Part shown: piece after piece, positions 12,896-14,852 of the stretch | Position numbering within the stretch: the first letter of the stretch is position 1 | Layout: each line of letters starts with the position of its first letter | Assembly: GCA_964550465.1 (NCBI GenBank) | Contig: CAZJZH010000026.1 | Location: 1 to 14,852, forward strand | Source: CAZJZH01 sp964550465 | Lineage (GTDB): Bacteria > Patescibacteriota > Patescibacteriia > JACRDY01 | Direction of reading: 5' to 3' | Length of the DNA stretch: 14,852 nt | Notes under the pieces: generated by a model | Seen by the model: only the letters and a program-made list of their open reading frames with translations | Told to the model about the DNA's origin: nothing | Databases searched by the model: none | Position numbers and translations under genes: made by a program

Positions 12896-13083
12896 AGTTG
12901 GTCAAGCCAACCTCCTTTGACCGGGAGTTGAGGGTCATATCCAGAGCAGTTGGTGGGGGTACGCCCCCACCAGCACCTAGCAATCCATCAATTTGACCCA
13001 GCCGTCGATGGGTGTACCAATCGACCATCTATCATAGATAGTCACACTATAAAAAGTCCGCTACGGCGGGCTTTTGCTTTTTT
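12896..13083 (+). ncRNA. Candidate structured RNA 4 (about 185 nt)
   Basis: Starts with a 5-bp hairpin GTTGG/CCAAC (12897-12911). A long-range stem GGGTCA/TGACCC (12932-12937 with 12994-12999) encloses a 9-bp hairpin TGGTGGGGG/CCCCCACCA with loop TACG (12951-12972). Further hairpins are TCGAT/ATCGA (13005-13024) and CTATC/GATAG (13029-13041). The terminator is 13052-13075. An alternative pairing GGTCAA/TTGACC (12900-12905 with 12917-12922) competes with the first hairpin, so the 5' end could switch. A frame open from 12950 into the phosphatase gene crosses this RNA and its terminator and is not considered coding here. Confidence 0.58.
13052..13083 (+). terminator. Intrinsic terminator of RNA cassette 4
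   Basis: AAAAGTCCGC (13052-13061) pairs with GCGGGCTTTT (13066-13075), one U-G included, around TACG closed by C-G, followed by GC and a run of T. Confidence 0.88.
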
Positions 13084-13084
13084 A

Positions 13085-13093
13085 TGGTATACT
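13085..13093 (+). promoter_or_regulatory. Extended -10 (TGGTATACT) for the phosphatase gene
   Basis: TGGTATACT is an extended -10 directly after the T-run of the preceding terminator. Transcription would start near 13100, giving a leader of about 21 bases to the ATG at 13121. This supports that start over the upstream in-frame ATG at 12950. Confidence 0.6.
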
Positions 13094-13120
13094 ACGGTCG
13101 TAATATGCTTTAGATACTCT

Positions 13121-13594
13121 ATGCCAAAACAGTGTGACCACAGCGATCATAAACCATTAATGGAGTACAATCAGATAACAGACCTTATCTGGTTGGGCAG
13201 TGATAGTTGCTGCGACCTTCACTTTGATGAAGGTTTGTTACGACAGGGTATTCGGGCTGATATCAGCCTCCAAGATGAGCGGATTGACCAGCCCACAGGA
13301 GTGGACTATTTCCTGTGGCTACCGACACCAGACACCACCGCTCCAGCTCAAACTAAACTAGAAGTAGGCGTAGCGGCAATGGAAAAATTTATTCAAAATA
13401 AGGTAAAAATGTACATCCACTGTACTAATGGTCACGGACGCGCACCTAGCCTGCTAGCAGCCTATTTCATTGCCCAGGGCGACACTGTTGAACAGGCGAT
13501 TGAGCGTATTGCTGCTCAGCGTCCAGAGATTCACCCGAACGAAGCCCAGCGGGCCGGATTGGCCGCCTTTGCCACCTCCCTTGACAAAAATTAA
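13121..13594 (+). CDS. Dual-specificity/tyrosine phosphatase-like protein
   Basis: From the ATG at 13121 the product is 157 residues. It carries the protein tyrosine phosphatase signature HCTNGHGRAPS (100-110), that is HC-x5-R with Cys101 as nucleophile and Arg107 as phosphate binder. Asp71 in LPTPDTT is a possible general acid. The small size and the preceding YFLWLPTPD strand match compact dual-specificity phosphatases, which can act on phosphoproteins, phospholipids or RNA 5' ends. The frame is open from an ATG at 12950, but that would put 57 residues across the terminator and promoter described above, so 13121 is chosen. An internal ATG at 13160 is also possible. No Shine-Dalgarno is seen. 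Confidence 0.82.
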   Translation: MPKQCDHSDHKPLMEYNQITDLIWLGSDSCCDLHFDEGLLRQGIRADISLQDERIDQPTGVDYFLWLPTPDTTAPAQTKLEVGVAAMEKFIQNKVKMYIHCTNGHGRAPSLLAAYFIAQGDTVEQAIERIAAQRPEIHPNEAQRAGLAAFATSLDKN

Positions 13595-13643
13595 TCTGTG
13601 TATAAGCCAGTTGGCTAAAAACCTAGGCATTTGCGTAGTTTCT

Positions 13644-13652
13644 TGCTACACT
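13644..13652 (+). promoter_or_regulatory. Extended -10 (TGCTACACT) for HU
   Basis: TGCTACACT is one base different from the recurring TGCTATACT. The start would be near 13659, with a leader of about 40 bases ending in TAAGG (13688-13692), seven bases before the ATG at 13700. Confidence 0.5.
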
Positions 13653-13699
13653 ATTGCTAGTTCCTTCGTAATTTTCTAAATAATTAGTAAGGTCGCACT

Positions 13700-13981
13700 A
13701 TGGCAAAAATGACCAAGAGCCAGATGCTACAAGCATTGGCAGACGAGCTAGACATCTCTAAGAAGGATGCTGGCACCTATGTAGAGGCCCTCGTTAACCT
13801 GGCCTACAAAGAAGTAAAAGACAGTGGTGAATTCACCATCCCTGGCGTAGGGAAGCTGGTAAAGGTTGACCGCAAGGCTCGCATGGGCCGCAACCCAGCC
13901 ACCGGCGAAGAGATTCACATTCCCGCTAAGACCGTTGTGAAGTTCCGCGTTGCTAAGGCTGCTAAGGATGCGTTGCTGTAA
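13700..13981 (+). CDS. hup: HU-family DNA-binding protein
   Basis: A 93-residue basic histone-like protein, the usual length for HU/IHF. The N-terminal helices (MTKSQMLQALADELDISKK) form the dimer body. GEFTIPGVGKL leads into the DNA-binding arms, with GRNPATGEEIHIPA (63-76) including the Arg-Asn-Pro tip that intercalates into DNA. KFRVAKAAKDAL closes the fold. It compacts and bends DNA in the nucleoid. The start is supported by TAAGG seven bases upstream. It is a single-gene unit with its own promoter (13644) and a strong terminator (13995-14029). Confidence 0.97.
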   Translation: MAKMTKSQMLQALADELDISKKDAGTYVEALVNLAYKEVKDSGEFTIPGVGKLVKVDRKARMGRNPATGEEIHIPAKTVVKFRVAKAAKDALL

Positions 13982-13994
13982 AACGACATTCTCC

Positions 13995-14029
13995 CTAAAA
14001 ACCCCGTCGGCATGCCACGGGGTTTTTAG
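13995..14029. terminator. Strong bidirectional terminator after HU
   Basis: A perfect 13-bp stem: CTAAAAACCCCGT (13995-14007) pairs with ACGGGGTTTTTAG (14017-14029) around a 9-base loop. T-runs occur on both strands, so it can work in both directions. Confidence 0.9.
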
Positions 14030-14040
14030 TCTCATTCATA

Positions 14041-14622
14041 ATGCTCGTGACTATGCATATTCCCGTCCTCCTGGGTACTGTCCGTCAAGGCGCTAACAGT
14101 CGCCATGTTGCCAACTGGCTGGTTAGCTGGCTAGAACAGCAAGATGGTATCACAACCGAGCTGCTTGACCCGCAAACCATGCAGCTGCCAAATGACGACG
14201 AAGGCCAAGATCTGATTAAACATAATCAATCATATCGTGACGCTATTGTAGGGGCGGATGGATTGGTCGTTGTAGTGCCAGAATACAACCACGGCTACCC
14301 AGGCAGCCTTAAGCGTGTGCTCGAGTTATTACTAGCAGAGTACATTCATAAGCCAGTCTGCTTGTGTGGTGTTTCCGCTGGAGGATTTGGTGGTACACGG
14401 GTGATTGAGAATTTGCTACCCGTGTTACGCGAGCTAGGACTGATTACAACCTTTACAGACATCAACGTATCATTAGTTGAGAAGAAATTTGACCCAAACA
14501 GCGGCGAACTACTTGATGAGCAAATGACTGCCAAGGCCGAAAAGGCAGTAACTGAACTGCGCTGGATGGCAGAGACGCTCAAATGGGGCAGGGAGAATGT
14601 CAGTAGTAAATATCATCAATAA
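14041..14622 (+). CDS. NAD(P)H-dependent FMN reductase-like flavoprotein
   Basis: A 193-residue flavodoxin-fold protein. The first strand IPVLLGTVRQGANSRHVA binds the FMN phosphate, PEYNHGYPGSLK (80-91) is the family's flavin-loop signature, and GVSAGGFGGTR (110-120) follows the fourth strand. Relatives reduce FMN, quinones or azo compounds with NAD(P)H in the cytoplasm. Two starts are possible, ATG 14041 and ATG 14053. The later one would give MHIPVLLGTV, closer to the family's usual beginning. A CATAAT at 14037-14042 could drive a near-leaderless transcript beginning just before 14053. The gene begins 11 bases after the HU terminator, so it needs its own promoter. No partner gene follows in the window. 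Confidence 0.88.
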   Translation: MLVTMHIPVLLGTVRQGANSRHVANWLVSWLEQQDGITTELLDPQTMQLPNDDEGQDLIKHNQSYRDAIVGADGLVVVVPEYNHGYPGSLKRVLELLLAEYIHKPVCLCGVSAGGFGGTRVIENLLPVLRELGLITTFTDINVSLVEKKFDPNSGELLDEQMTAKAEKAVTELRWMAETLKWGRENVSSKYHQ

Positions 14623-14684
14623 TCCTTCTTTCTCCATTTTTACTCTAAAGACTTTCTTATGTTACTTTTGGAGCCAAAACTACC

Positions 14685-14716
14685 GGGTCCGCCGCAGGCG
14701 GATTCGCCCCGGACCC
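14685..14716. repeat. GC-rich nested inverted repeat
   Basis: GGGTCCG (14685-14691) can pair with CGGACCC (14710-14716). Inside, TCCGCC/GGCGGA (14688-14702) forms a competing hairpin with loop GCA, and GGCG/CGCC (14697-14708) is a third option. There is no T-run, so it is not a standard terminator for the reductase gene. It stands out from the AT-rich flanks. Confidence 0.55.
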
Positions 14717-14747
14717 CCATATGATTTCACCTATACTCTCTTAAAGC

Positions 14748-14753
14748 TATAAA
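14748..14753 (+). promoter_or_regulatory. -10-like TATAAA near the right edge
   Basis: TATAAA would start transcription near 14760, just before the GC-rich folding segment at 14773. Another candidate, TATACT, lies at 14732-14737. Neither has a convincing -35. Confidence 0.35.
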
Positions 14754-14765
14754 AGAATATCTTCT

Positions 14766-14852
14766 TCACAGTGCTCTGGGGTCTGGGGGAAACATCCCGC
14801 CCGAAGCCCACCGCTGGGTGGGCAGCGTCGCGGGCGATGAGCAGAGCGGCGG
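14766..14852 (+). ncRNA. 5' part of a possible structured RNA, cut by the window end
   Basis: An abrupt switch to GC-rich sequence with a nested fold: GCTCTG (14773-14778) with CAGAGC (14842-14847), CATC (14793-14796) with GATG (14836-14839), GCCCG (14799-14803) with CGGGC (14831-14835), and the apical hairpin GCCCACC/GGTGGGC (14806-14823, loop GCTG). No start codon or coding frame is evident in these bases. The order of stems would be compatible with the P3 region of RNase P RNA, but the diagnostic core would lie beyond the window, so the identity is open. Confidence 0.4.

Noticed and set aside
12950..13120. Upstream ATG at 12950 for the phosphatase-like gene
   Set aside because: The extra 57 residues would be encoded by the hairpins, terminator and promoter at 12950-13093. 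The promoter at 13085 favours ATG 13121.
12262..13120. CRISPR array or tRNA cluster
   Set aside because: The hairpins are all different in sequence and spacing, there are no repeated units with spacers, and no T-loop or CCA-end pattern of tRNA is present.
12501..14793. Shared 10-mer TGGGGGAAAC in RNA 2 and in the right-edge RNA
   Set aside because: A 10-base match between two places in 15 kb is expected by chance, and the flanks do not align further.

Overview
The window most likely comes from a Patescibacteria (Candidate Phyla Radiation) genome, probably in the Parcubacteria-like part of that group. This rests on sequence style, not on a search. Genes are short and tightly packed. UGA is used as a stop. 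A DUF5671-type membrane protein, the 'YVYPND...YYLGRPDDAF' repeat protein and several small conserved orphans are of kinds I associate with these genomes. A run of 10 N at 622-631 shows this is a draft scaffold.

Layout. 1-1840: the tail of an unknown protein, a coiled-coil protein, a short-chain dehydrogenase split by the assembly gap, and a P-loop kinase-like protein, all on +. 1884-4171: a small coiled-coil protein, a structured intergenic element, and the translational GTPase TypA/BipA. 4249-6936: an MFS transporter, a five-TM protein with a pilin-like tail, and a P-loop protein with a deviant Walker A motif, closed by a terminator that contains the last gene's stop codon. 6970-8619 (-): an exported protein with two YLGRPDDAF repeats and two Lcl/DUF1566 domains. 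8683-9797: a SAM methyltransferase and a conserved orphan. 9862-10158 (-): a small predicted lipoprotein. 10287-12260: an operon of a zinc-less DksA/TraR-like protein, exonuclease III and an inositol-monophosphatase-family enzyme. 12261-13120: 860 bp without a credible gene. 13121-14622: a dual-specificity phosphatase-like protein, HU, and an NAD(P)H-dependent FMN reductase. The right edge holds a GC-rich structured region and the start of a possible further structured RNA.

The most interesting part is 12261-13085. It contains four consecutive cassettes, each with a promoter-like element, a strongly folding segment and an intrinsic terminator. I read these as four tandem small non-coding RNA genes (about 90, 245, 140 and 185 nt). 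I cannot match any of them to tmRNA, RNase P RNA, SRP RNA, 6S RNA or tRNA by eye.

Expression style. An extended -10 of the form TGNTATACT recurs ahead of transcription units. First genes often have very short leaders without Shine-Dalgarno sequences, and two look leaderless or nearly so. Several internal or downstream genes do have GGAG-like sites.
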